This document shows, piece by piece, positions 42,949-50,787 of a stretch of 64,000 bases of DNA (position 1 is the first letter of the stretch; each line of letters opens with the position of its first letter). A program made the position numbers and the translations under genes. The notes below the pieces were generated by a model, which did not search any database, was not told where the DNA came from, and was given only the letters and a program-made list of their open reading frames with translations. The DNA is from Pedobacter kyonggii (GTDB lineage: Bacteria > Bacteroidota > Bacteroidia > Sphingobacteriales > Sphingobacteriaceae): contig NZ_SIXF01000002.1 of assembly GCF_004310665.1 (NCBI RefSeq), positions 186,001 to 250,000 of the forward strand, in the 5' to 3' direction.

Positions 42949-42978
42949 AATCACTCACCAGAACTATGCGAATTCATG
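42949..42978 (+). repeat. 30-bp direct repeat, left copy
   Basis: AATCACTCACCAGAACTATG then CGAATTCATG. 28 of 30 bases match 63971-64000. The right copy covers the start of an integrase relic, so this may be an attachment-type or integrase-leader remnant. Confidence 0.8.
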
Positions 42979-42994
42979 CATGTTTTGTGTAGTG

Positions 42995-43075
42995 CCAGAA
43001 TGTCTAGATACAACTGAAATATACATCCAATCCGTGAATCGCCGTACGAAATCGCACATCAGTGCCCGAAAATGA
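42995..43075 (+). pseudogene. Possible tyrosine-recombinase C-terminal relic
   Basis: One frame reads PECLDTTEIYIQSVNRRTKS and ends at a stop. The piece LDTTEIYI resembles the segment holding the catalytic Tyr of tyrosine recombinases (LDTTxIYxHV). It is too short to be certain. Confidence 0.3.
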
Positions 43076-43171
43076 ACACATTCTAGCATTAGAAAGTGGA
43101 CTTATTAGTAAGAATCGAGTATTTGAATACTGGCATTGAATTGGTTAGCTTTTAACCCCGACCTTTTTATC

Positions 43172-44365
43172 ATGAAGAGTAATATGAAATTATCAATTCT
43201 ATTTTTATCCGGAATCTTGTGTTCATTCCAAATTTATGCCCAATCAATAAAGGCTGCAAAATCAGAATCAAGTAGTGAAATTCAAATACCAATGAAGGCT
43301 GAATATTGGAAAAGTGACACCGCTACAACTGAATTTACAACCTACAAAAATACGAAGGTTATAAAAGGAAAAAATGGAAGTGCATTTCAGGTGTTTTTAA
43401 AAAATCACAATTTCAGTAATGGTACAATTGAATTTGATGTAGAACTTAGCGGCATGGGATTTCCGGGAATTAATTTCCGCATGTCCGAAGACCATAAAAA
43501 TGGCGAGAACTTTTATATCCGTTCTTTTGGAGCTGTAAAACCGGAAACCAGAACAACATTGCAGTATGCTGCCTTAATGGACGGCATGAGCATCTGGGAC
43601 TTAACCGACGAGTATCAGGCAGGTGCCACGATATATCAAAATAAATGGAATCATGTAAAATTGGTTATATCCGGCAAACAGATGAGGGTCTATATAAATG
43701 ATATGACCAAACCTGCGCTCATCGTTCCCGAATTGGAAGGTGGACGTAACTCTGGCGGCATTTCACTTTCAGGAAATGTTATATATGCCAATTTTACAGT
43801 CAAGCCAAATGCTACTGAGGGTTTAAGTCCCGAATCTGGTTATATTGTAACGACTGGCGATACTAGATACTTGAGAGATTGGATGGTAGCGCCCGTGAAA
43901 GATTTTCCTTTTGGACGTGAAATAAAATTCTCTTTGCCAAGTATGTATGGAAAGCTAACTACTTCGGAGTTGCCAGATAGTAACACAAAATGGTCACCGA
44001 TAAAAGCTGAAGCGCGTGGAATTGTTAACCTTACCAGAATATATGGACTGAAAGAAAATGATGCCCGGCGACTTACATGGCTTAAAACTACAATCGAATC
44101 CGATAAGGATCAGGAAAAAATTCTAAATTTTGGTTTTAATGACGAAGTATGGCTCTTCTTGAACGGTCAAATTATATACGTTGATAAAAATTACTTTGGT
44201 ACGCCAGTGCAAAAAAGTCCAGAAGGAAGATGCACCATAGAAAACGCCATCATTAAACTTCCTCTACGTAAAGGCAAAAACGAAATAATGATAGCACTTG
44301 CAAATTATTTCTATGGCTGGGGAATTATTGCAAGGTTGGGTGATACTGACGGCATCAAGCGCTAA
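43172..44365 (+). CDS. Exported DUF1080/LamG-like jelly-roll protein
   Basis: Start at 43172 (MKSNMKLSILFLSG) gives a signal peptide ending near YAQ. Residues about 40-215 form a concanavalin-like sandwich (GSAFQVFLKNHNFSNGTIEF, NFYIRSFGAVKPE, WNHVKLVISGKQMRVYIND), as in DUF1080/3-keto-disaccharide-hydrolase or laminin-G-like domains. Residues about 225-395 form a second beta-rich jelly-roll (EVWLFLNGQIIYVD, KNEIMIALANYFYGWG) typical of carbohydrate-binding modules. Catalysis is not shown. It is alone between relic genes. Confidence 0.75.
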   Translation: MKSNMKLSILFLSGILCSFQIYAQSIKAAKSESSSEIQIPMKAEYWKSDTATTEFTTYKNTKVIKGKNGSAFQVFLKNHNFSNGTIEFDVELSGMGFPGINFRMSEDHKNGENFYIRSFGAVKPETRTTLQYAALMDGMSIWDLTDEYQAGATIYQNKWNHVKLVISGKQMRVYINDMTKPALIVPELEGGRNSGGISLSGNVIYANFTVKPNATEGLSPESGYIVTTGDTRYLRDWMVAPVKDFPFGREIKFSLPSMYGKLTTSELPDSNTKWSPIKAEARGIVNLTRIYGLKENDARRLTWLKTTIESDKDQEKILNFGFNDEVWLFLNGQIIYVDKNYFGTPVQKSPEGRCTIENAIIKLPLRKGKNEIMIALANYFYGWGIIARLGDTDGIKR

Positions 44366-44469
44366 AAATCTAGACGCTACCAGACCACAAAGATGCTTGG
44401 GGATTATTCCATATGTGTCCACCTCGTTCGCGAAAGGCTAACCAGATAAAATCCGATTAGCCTATCAAA

Positions 44470-44795
44470 GTGGGTATTTCGCCAAAAGTGCTTTCTTTGA
44501 CCAGAACGTTGATCAGATCAGCACTTGGCGATTGTAGCTGTATATACTGAGCTGTTTCTGCCTTTTGCCGTCAATGCGCGCCTCAGGTTGCTGCAAAGAA
44601 TCATGGCTAAAGGTTATGAGCTCGACAGCGAAGGTTTTATTGAAAGCCAGCTTATATCAATAAAACTTTCGTGCCCTCAAAACGATTTTCGAATACTTTC
44701 CGAATGCCGGTAAATCCGCAAACTTTCTTGTGTAATAACTGTGAACTTTTGATGAGGATTCCTCGCAATTTGGACAAAGCGATTTTTTATTCTTG
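44470..44795 (-). mobile_element. ISL3-type transposase relic
   Basis: On the minus strand one frame reads SLCPNCEESSSKVHSYYTRK then FADLPAFGKYSKIVLRARKF and a TGA at 44657. That is the N-terminal zinc ribbon and the conserved VHSxYTRxxADLP segment of ISL3-family transposases. Downstream the frame reopens with KTFAVELITFSHDSLQQPEA, which fits the next part of such enzymes. The rest of the element is missing. Confidence 0.7.
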
Positions 44796-44803
44796 CTTAA
44801 AAT

Positions 44804-45265
44804 CTATTTTTCTAATTTCAATATCTGTGAGGTTGTATTTCCATACTGACCATACCGGAAAACCATATTCAGGTTTTCATATATTGGATATATGATCACA
44901 AAAGACAAGAGATATGGTCCGATAAGAAATAACGGTGTCCAAATCAGTGCATACCTGCGTATTTCCACCAATTCAAATTCTTTATAAAAATAAAAGGGGA
45001 AATAGGAGGCCACGATAAATCCTGTTCCATAAATAAGCATTTTTTGCGGGGGAATAGGCAGGGCGTGTTTGGGATCGGGAAAAAATGCGATTGTAATGTT
45101 GTGGAGTAATAATAGTGATATAAGTAAGATGTACCAACCCCTGAGCTTATCCTCTGGGCGGTAAAAGTATCTGGCAAGTAGCCATATCAGCATCATTATC
45201 TCCAGCACGATAAAGACAAGGGTTAAAATGTGTGTTTGGGGAGCGAATACCATAATCCTTATCAT
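44804..45265 (-). CDS. Hypothetical membrane protein, possibly 3'-truncated
   Basis: 153 residues with four hydrophobic helices (about 13-32, 43-60, 78-95, 108-128). The last 20 residues are soluble and end abruptly within the edge of the ISL3 relic, so a longer original is possible. Its ATG overlaps the stop of the frameshifted GNAT gene (ATGA), so the two were a coupled pair. Family unknown. Confidence 0.55.
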   Translation of the reverse strand: MIRIMVFAPQTHILTLVFIVLEIMMLIWLLARYFYRPEDKLRGWYILLISLLLLHNITIAFFPDPKHALPIPPQKMLIYGTGFIVASYFPFYFYKEFELVEIRRYALIWTPLFLIGPYLLSFVIIYPIYENLNMVFRYGQYGNTTSQILKLEK

Positions 45266-45837
45266 TTATCTGCTATACGTTTCAGAAAATACAGGCTATG
45301 GCCGAAATCCCGCGTAGAGTAAAGCCGGAAACCAAAGCGCTCATACCAGGGCAGGTGTGGAAATTCCGTTGTTTCTAGGTACACAGGCAGTTTTTTTCTG
45401 CATCGCCAATATTCACATCCTGCAAGAGCCTGCTGCCGTTTCCCTGTCGCTGGAAACGCGGGGAAACGCCGAGCAACCAGACATGTGCTATTGTTGATTT
45501 ACCCAGTCTGGTTTTGATTATATGCCTGTACTTCATGACCCTTATGCAATTCGCCAGACTGGTGGCATGCCAGATTAGTTGGATATCCAGCGATATTGTG
45601 GTTAAGGTACGCCTTTCCTGATGGGGATATGACCAGGGCACAGGCCCTGTGGTCCTCAGATAAAAATACATCCCCCTGCAAATGGCATTTGTAGAATGCA
45701 TATTGCATTAACGCGCTAATGCGCCTGATTCTTTTCTTATCTTTTGGGATCAGGTAATTTACAATATCGTTATCTTCAAATGAACGTGTCAGTAGTCCCG
45801 CTACCAAATCACAGTCCTCGTATGTCGCTTGTATCAT
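45262..45837 (-). pseudogene. GNAT acetyltransferase gene with two frameshifts
   Basis: Frame 1 codes MIQATYEDCDLVAGLLTRSF to ALVISP; frame 2 continues HQERRTLTTISLD...HVWLLGVSPRFQRQGNGSRL, the acetyl-CoA-binding motif A; frame 3 ends with KKLPVYLETTEFPHLPWYER and FGFRLYSTRDFG. Together this is a full GNAT enzyme of about 190 residues. The shifts lie near G4 at 45623-45626 and near the A7 tract at about 45395-45401. Both are homopolymers, so a sequencing error is possible. Confidence 0.82.
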
Positions 45838-45969
45838 AACCGCTATGGCTTACAGCCTTTTCTCAATCTCCGTCTGATCTGAGAGTGTGTCTATAGCCTT
45901 AAAATTCATTTTAATAGATGATGTAGCAGTTATGCGATAGGCGATGCGTATTAATTTAGAAAATCTTGT

Positions 45970-46215
45970 TTAATTGATCCCATATGAATTTATTATACCT
46001 GCCGTTACCCCTATCAAAAGCAATGCGATTGTGAGCAAGATCCCGCCCCTGCTGAGTACAAATCGATTAAAAGGCTCGTTGAATGAGCTGTTGTTAAAAA
46101 AACTACCCGAAGCTGTCCATTGATCAATAAATCTAACCTTGTAAAACTTTCGGTCAAACCAGTTTGCCAGTACAAAAACGGCTAAATTTAATAATGATAG
46201 AATTAATATAATCAT
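45970..46215 (-). CDS. Small two-TM membrane protein, 81 aa
   Basis: TM helices at about 2-18 and 58-77, with a soluble loop rich in Phe, Asn and Ser between them (FFNNSSFNEPFNRF). No family recognised. It follows a hairpin after the 248-residue gene and may belong to the same small cluster. Confidence 0.55.
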   Translation of the reverse strand: MIILILSLLNLAVFVLANWFDRKFYKVRFIDQWTASGSFFNNSSFNEPFNRFVLSRGGILLTIALLLIGVTAGIINSYGIN

Positions 46216-46241
46216 GGCTATTGTTTCCTGTTGAACTGAAA

Positions 46242-46266
46242 CAAGGCAGACAACTCCGCTGCCTTG
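46242..46266 (-). terminator. Hairpin after the 248-residue gene
   Basis: CAAGGCAG (46242-46249) pairs with CTGCCTTG (46259-46266). On the minus strand only TTT follows, so it is a weak terminator. Confidence 0.45.
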
Positions 46267-46330
46267 TCAAAAAGAAATAAAAAACAGTTGAAAATTCTTC
46301 CGAAAACCTATTGTTTTGCTTACTGTTGTT

Positions 46331-47077
46331 TCAGAACTTCTCCAGTGAGATCGCAGAGGCAAAGCCATTATAGTTATCAAGGCCTGTATTCCACTGCTTA
46401 TCCGCCGAATAATACCCCTCAAAGAAATCCACGTAATCATTACTGTTTGCTGTAAGAATAGCGCCGATGATACCGGCAAGTTCCAGGGATGCTTTAGCAA
46501 TTGTACTGATTGTCGCAGCAGGCGCACCCGTCAGAGCGATTAAAGATAACAGGTCATTTATTTCTGACTTTTTGATTGAATCTGCAACCTGAGTTAATAC
46601 CTCCCCGAAATCCCGTGACTTTTTATCAGATTCCCAGATCTGTATGCGCACACCCAAGCCTCCTTTTACCAGGCGCTTAGGAAATAGGTTTATGCCCTCT
46701 CCGATAAATTCACGCAGGACACCGCTTTTCATTGGAATGATTACGTCCTCTGTATTTACATCTTTACCAGGATACTGGTAAACCGGCTCCCCGCTGAGAT
46801 CCCATGCCCAGGCCACAAAATAAATTTCGTTGTTGCTGTCAAAAAGTCCTCCCAAAATACCATCAAAGTCTTTTTCCAGTAGCAGGCTTTTGATCCCAAG
46901 CCCTCGCTCTTCGGTTGAAGTTGCGAACTCAAATGCTGTAGGTTCCACAGCTCTTGTCATTTCCCGGATTTCTGAAATTTTGTTCATTTTAGTCCAGGAG
47001 ATATCTTCCTCAAGCTTTAAGGATGCTCTTGCCTCTACTGCGAAGTCGTCAATTGATCCTGCTCTAATTAATGCCAT
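46331..47077 (-). CDS. Hypothetical protein, 248 aa
   Basis: Soluble protein with no signal peptide. The first half is mixed alpha/beta with the phrases EIYFVAWAWDLSGEPVYQYP and GGLGVRIQIWESDKKSRDFG. A hydrophobic helical pair follows (LLSLIALTGAPAATISTIAK, LELAGIIGAILTAN), then an aromatic end (YVDFFEGYYSADKQWNTG). A hydrophobic hairpin inside a soluble protein can be a membrane-inserting element. I do not recognise the family; 33 bp separate it from the upstream coiled-coil gene. Confidence 0.65.
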   Translation of the reverse strand: MALIRAGSIDDFAVEARASLKLEEDISWTKMNKISEIREMTRAVEPTAFEFATSTEERGLGIKSLLLEKDFDGILGGLFDSNNEIYFVAWAWDLSGEPVYQYPGKDVNTEDVIIPMKSGVLREFIGEGINLFPKRLVKGGLGVRIQIWESDKKSRDFGEVLTQVADSIKKSEINDLLSLIALTGAPAATISTIAKASLELAGIIGAILTANSNDYVDFFEGYYSADKQWNTGLDNYNGFASAISLEKF

Positions 47078-47110
47078 AGTTTCTTGTTTTAAATTTATAT
47101 TAATACTGTT

Positions 47111-47434
47111 TTAAGTACCATAGGTAAGTTGGATGTTTTCAGCTAGCAGGGCATAAATGGGGTGTTTTGTCCGTATTTCCCTTTTCAGCTCTTTTAACTT
47201 TTTCGCCAGGAATTGAGTTTTAACCTGACTATACAAGATCTCGTATTCTGTTACCAATTGCTCCAGACCAGCCAGTGCGTTTATATAGTCGCTGTACATA
47301 TGCTCCAGTTCTTTTCTATAATCTCCGGCTAGCTGGATGCATTGCTCGCTTTCCATGTCTTTATCTAGCAGATTCATCAATTGAGCCAGTGCATTTTTCA
47401 GCTGTTCATGTCTGCCTTTATTAATACCCTGCAT
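47111..47434 (-). CDS. Small coiled-coil protein, 107 aa
   Basis: Almost wholly helical with heptad-like Leu spacing (QLKNALAQLMNLLDKDM, YSQVKTQFLAKKLKELKREI). No signal peptide. First gene of a probable two- or three-gene cluster with the 248-residue protein. Family unknown. Confidence 0.6.
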   Translation of the reverse strand: MQGINKGRHEQLKNALAQLMNLLDKDMESEQCIQLAGDYRKELEHMYSDYINALAGLEQLVTEYEILYSQVKTQFLAKKLKELKREIRTKHPIYALLAENIQLTYGT

Positions 47435-47867
47435 AGGCCTTTCTGGTCATAATCGTACTATTTGAATTGTTTACTATTGTCATTTTATCAATATCGACTG
47501 CATAACTCCACGTTCATCGTGGCCTGAAATGAGGGAATTACTTATTCAGCAGAATAATCCAGTCCACTTTTTTTAGAAAGATCTGGCAGATGACTGGCTT
47601 CCACATTTGCCATTCTTTGTAGACAGAACTGATCAGCCGTGCTGTTTCTTCATCGTTAGGAATCTTCATATGCTGCTGGTTATTGTTCCAATGATCATGC
47701 GGGCAATGTTATAAGTTCCACCATCTCCCTATCAAAAGAAAATCCGGCAAGTAATCGGCGCTCGCCGGGTCACCAAGACAGGGTTTTATAATAGTCGCGT
47801 TCTCGTCCTTTCGTATGGATTCCGCATGAAATGTTGCCAGCCCAATACGTTTATACATTGTCAGAAT
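47435..47867. other. Intergenic region with two short ORF fragments
   Basis: On the minus strand 47709-47858 encodes 49 residues (MYKRIGLATFHAESIRKDEN...) and 47538-47669 encodes 43 residues (MKIPNDEETARLISSVYKEW, ending KKVDWIILLNK). They look like protein fragments of one or two decayed genes, but I cannot name them. Confidence 0.35.
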
Positions 47868-48977
47868 TTACTGAAAATATTCGGAAAGGTCCTGGCTTCT
47901 TCCCCATACCACATTAAAGTAATCGCTATAATTAGGGGGAAAGCTATTAAAGCCCTGAGCTTCGTCTTGCAATAAAATTAATTTTGAGCTGCCGGCTTTA
48001 AAATAATATGGATCCATAAAGCTACCGAAACTCATTTGCCCAAGCCTACCCTCATTCAACGCCACGTTACCGCCCGTTAGGTCAAAGTCTTTGTAAGGAA
48101 GTTCCGTGCTTCCCTTTTTATAGATGTCGTATGTATAGTACAGACCATTGGGCAGCGGCGGAAGTTCGAAGGTAACAAACTTGCCGTCAGTAGGGACTGT
48201 GATTCGTATCTCAGGATCTGGCCTAACAACGTCGCTACCGTCTGTCATAAAAAACACGATATCCACCTCTGCTTGCCCGGTGAACATTGGGACTGACCCT
48301 GCTGCGGTATATAAACTGCTGAATGTTGCAGTCACAGACATGTTGTTCGGGTTTTTAGGAGGTGTCAATGTGGGAATCTGGTCAAATATTGATGTACCGT
48401 CAAAGAAAAAACTCAAACGCTGCTCATCCGTAGTCGCGTCGATATTTCGCTTGGCTAAAACGTTGGTTTCGCCTTTCAGCCTTACCTGCAGTTCCTTTTT
48501 ATCCCCCTCATTAAGATAGATTTGATAAGATTGGTCAATGGCCATGCTTCCTTCTCCCAGTATCTTCCCGTCCATTACAAATTCCAATTCTCCGGAGGTT
48601 GCATAACCTTTTATCCGTAGATTTACAAGTCGATCGTATATTTTTCCACCTTCATAAATTAGCGTTTGATTATACGGCGATGGCTTAACTTTTCGGGTAG
48701 CAATAACATTTGCAGACCCTTTTTCTCTTATCTGTATCTCATCATCCTGTCCAGTTATTGGCAGCTGGACAGTTTGGACAAAACCGGCGTTATTTGCTGG
48801 TTGGGTAAGGATTATCTTACCATTGTATAGAAATTCAATCTCTGTAGCGGTGCTTCCGTTGATCTGCAATTTGACCACTTTAGTGGCGTCCGCTATTAAT
48901 GGTTCCTGTTTTTTGCACGCGGTCATGAACAATGCTAAGCAGGCAATATATAGAAAAGTAAAAGTGTTTAATTTCAT
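47868..48977 (-). CDS. Hypothetical lipoprotein with two internal repeats
   Basis: 369 residues with lipobox FMTAC then KKQE. Two repeats of about 80 residues (about 33-115 and 116-200) share the pattern: beta strand, ELEF-type strand, NGK or DGK turn, NVxAxR, LxF/LIYEGG ending. The C-terminal part is beta-rich with aromatic residues (YYTYDIYKKGSTELPYKDFD). It probably lies on the cell surface or periplasmic face of the outer membrane. It is the last gene of the TonB-receptor cluster, following a terminator. Confidence 0.72.
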   Translation of the reverse strand: MKLNTFTFLYIACLALFMTACKKQEPLIADATKVVKLQINGSTATEIEFLYNGKIILTQPANNAGFVQTVQLPITGQDDEIQIREKGSANVIATRKVKPSPYNQTLIYEGGKIYDRLVNLRIKGYATSGELEFVMDGKILGEGSMAIDQSYQIYLNEGDKKELQVRLKGETNVLAKRNIDATTDEQRLSFFFDGTSIFDQIPTLTPPKNPNNMSVTATFSSLYTAAGSVPMFTGQAEVDIVFFMTDGSDVVRPDPEIRITVPTDGKFVTFELPPLPNGLYYTYDIYKKGSTELPYKDFDLTGGNVALNEGRLGQMSFGSFMDPYYFKAGSSKLILLQDEAQGFNSFPPNYSDYFNVVWGRSQDLSEYFQ

Positions 48978-49003
48978 GTAAAGTTCGATATTCTTGTCTT
49001 TTG

Positions 49004-49040
49004 AAAAACCATGATACAGGCCAATCGGTCTGTATCATGG
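49004..49040 (-). terminator. Intrinsic terminator after the beta-helix gene
   Basis: A perfect 11-bp stem, CCATGATACAG (49009-49019) with CTGTATCATGG (49030-49040), is followed on the minus strand by TTTTT. Confidence 0.9.
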
Positions 49041-49068
49041 TGTTAATAATTAATGTAAAATGAATTTA

Positions 49069-50361
49069 TTAAATCACCGGATAAACATATCTTACCCAGG
49101 CAGGGGCAAAATTCGGATTGAAACCAGGTGTATTAAAGAACGGCTGCGTCATACCATAATTCGAAGCAGTAGCAGCCACATTTAATGTATTTCCAGATAC
49201 ATTTACAAAGTTTCCTGTAGTAGTGCTGGTAAATCCGTGAATAAAGCTGTTAGTAGCTGTCGCAACTTCAGTACCGGCGTTAGCCTCTACTCTCAGCCCT
49301 ATATTAAAACCAGTAACTCTTGAACCGGTTAGGGTCAGGGCAGCTCCCCTGCGAACATGGATTCCGTTTTCAAATGCGGTAGATGTCGCCCTGCTGCCTA
49401 TGATCCTTACATTATTGAAGGTTGGGTTTGTGCGTGGTGTAGCCGCGAAATTAGTAGCATTATTATCAATTTCCGATCCGTTAGAATCACTTACTCCACC
49501 ACTTCCGCTATGGGTAGAGGCAGTATTCAGAATTACATAACTATTAGAGATAGTTCCGGTATAGCCCTGGTCAAAATCTAAACCGTCATCATCCACTGAG
49601 AAAGCAAGTAAGCCAGAAGCGTTTACCGTTCCACCAAAGAATTCAAAGCCATCATCCAGTCCCCAGGCAACTTCAACGTTGCTAACTGAAGTTCCGGTTC
49701 CAACACCACCCAAAGTAAGACCATTTACTTCAATGTCCGTGTCTAATTTAAACCCTGCATATTCAATACGAACAAAGTTAAAGTTTCCGCGGTTATCGGC
49801 AGCGTCTGCTCCACCGTATGAGAACTGTGGAAGAGCTGGCAGACCTTCTATCTGATCTGTACCGCCAGTTTCGTTAATCGGCGCATCACCCAAAATAATG
49901 ACACCTCCAAAATCACCTGGGGCCGGGGCTTGACCAGCAATGCCATCGAGTTCATAGCGACTGGTAAATACAATCGGGTTGCTTGCTGTTCCATTAGCAT
50001 GGATTTCTCCGTCTTTGGCAATCACAAGAACGCCATTTGCAGGAGGATTAGTACCAGTAGGGTTCACGGTTGATTTGATATAAGTCCCTGCAGGGATAGT
50101 AAGCGACCCGCCACTTCTAACTGTTACCACACCGCTGATTTCATAGATGTTCGCCGCGCTCCAGTTAACGGCAGTTGTGATATCACCGCTAACGGTAACA
50201 ACAGGCCTTGACGTGATAGACGCACCATAGTCCGCTGAGGTGCTGCGGTTATCAAAGCTATCAGGACCAGCATTTTGATCCTTTTTACATGAACTGAATG
50301 AGACAGCCGCGAACGCACATAGCGCTAATGCAGTTGTTTTTATGTTTACTTTGTTAAGCAT
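49069..50361 (-). CDS. Right-handed beta-helix lipoprotein
   Basis: 430 residues with lipobox FSSC then KKDQ. The body has the regular short strands and Gly/Asn turns of parallel beta-helices (VVTVRSGGSLTIPAGTYIKS, GGVIILGDAPIN, VRIEYAGF, GFEFFGGT). Proteins of this type often sit next to a TonB receptor in Bacteroidota and serve at the surface. Substrate binding is not demonstrated. It lies 426 bp after the receptor gene. Confidence 0.82.
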   Translation of the reverse strand: MLNKVNIKTTALALCAFAAVSFSSCKKDQNAGPDSFDNRSTSADYGASITSRPVVTVSGDITTAVNWSAANIYEISGVVTVRSGGSLTIPAGTYIKSTVNPTGTNPPANGVLVIAKDGEIHANGTASNPIVFTSRYELDGIAGQAPAPGDFGGVIILGDAPINETGGTDQIEGLPALPQFSYGGADAADNRGNFNFVRIEYAGFKLDTDIEVNGLTLGGVGTGTSVSNVEVAWGLDDGFEFFGGTVNASGLLAFSVDDDGLDFDQGYTGTISNSYVILNTASTHSGSGGVSDSNGSEIDNNATNFAATPRTNPTFNNVRIIGSRATSTAFENGIHVRRGAALTLTGSRVTGFNIGLRVEANAGTEVATATNSFIHGFTSTTTGNFVNVSGNTLNVAATASNYGMTQPFFNTPGFNPNFAPAWVRYVYPVI

Positions 50362-50787
50362 AATTTTTTAGTTTTTGGCAGGATTTATTTTTATTCCTGC
50401 TGGTTTCTTGTTTTAATTATAAATTCTTACAGTTCCGACCTAATAATTCTATGCATTTTGTCCAATCCGTTTTATTGTTGTTTTTCATGGAAAATGTAAT
50501 AGGGAATCATCATAATCCGGGATGTATTTGTTATCTTCGCAGGATTTGTAAATAAATCCGCAAAGATGGCCATATATAAACCCTTGGCTTATAACAGGGA
50601 TTTCTAATGATATACTTTCAGGGGTGTCCTGACTGTGCCGATTGCCGCGAAGCTATATCGGTTTTAAACGAGGGGCTATGATATGGCCCTTCGTTTTTCA
50701 CCTTAAAGGCATAGCAGGATTCACTTTCGTTTCTCCTTTCTTTTAAAAATTGTTTAACTTCTATTGCTACATTCATTATGTATTCGT
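50362..50787. other. Intergenic region with hairpin
   Basis: No gene supported. A stem AACGAGGGGC/GCCCTTCGTT lies at 50667-50696; it is followed by TTTTT on the plus strand but only TTTAAAA on the minus strand, so as a terminator for the receptor gene it would be weak. Confidence 0.45.

Noticed and set aside
45375-45701. Separate 108-residue gene
   Set aside because: It is the second-frame part of the frameshifted GNAT gene and lacks the N-terminal and C-terminal parts.
50667-50698. Strong terminator for the receptor gene
   Set aside because: The U-tract is on the plus strand while the gene runs on the minus strand; kept only as a hairpin within the intergenic entry.
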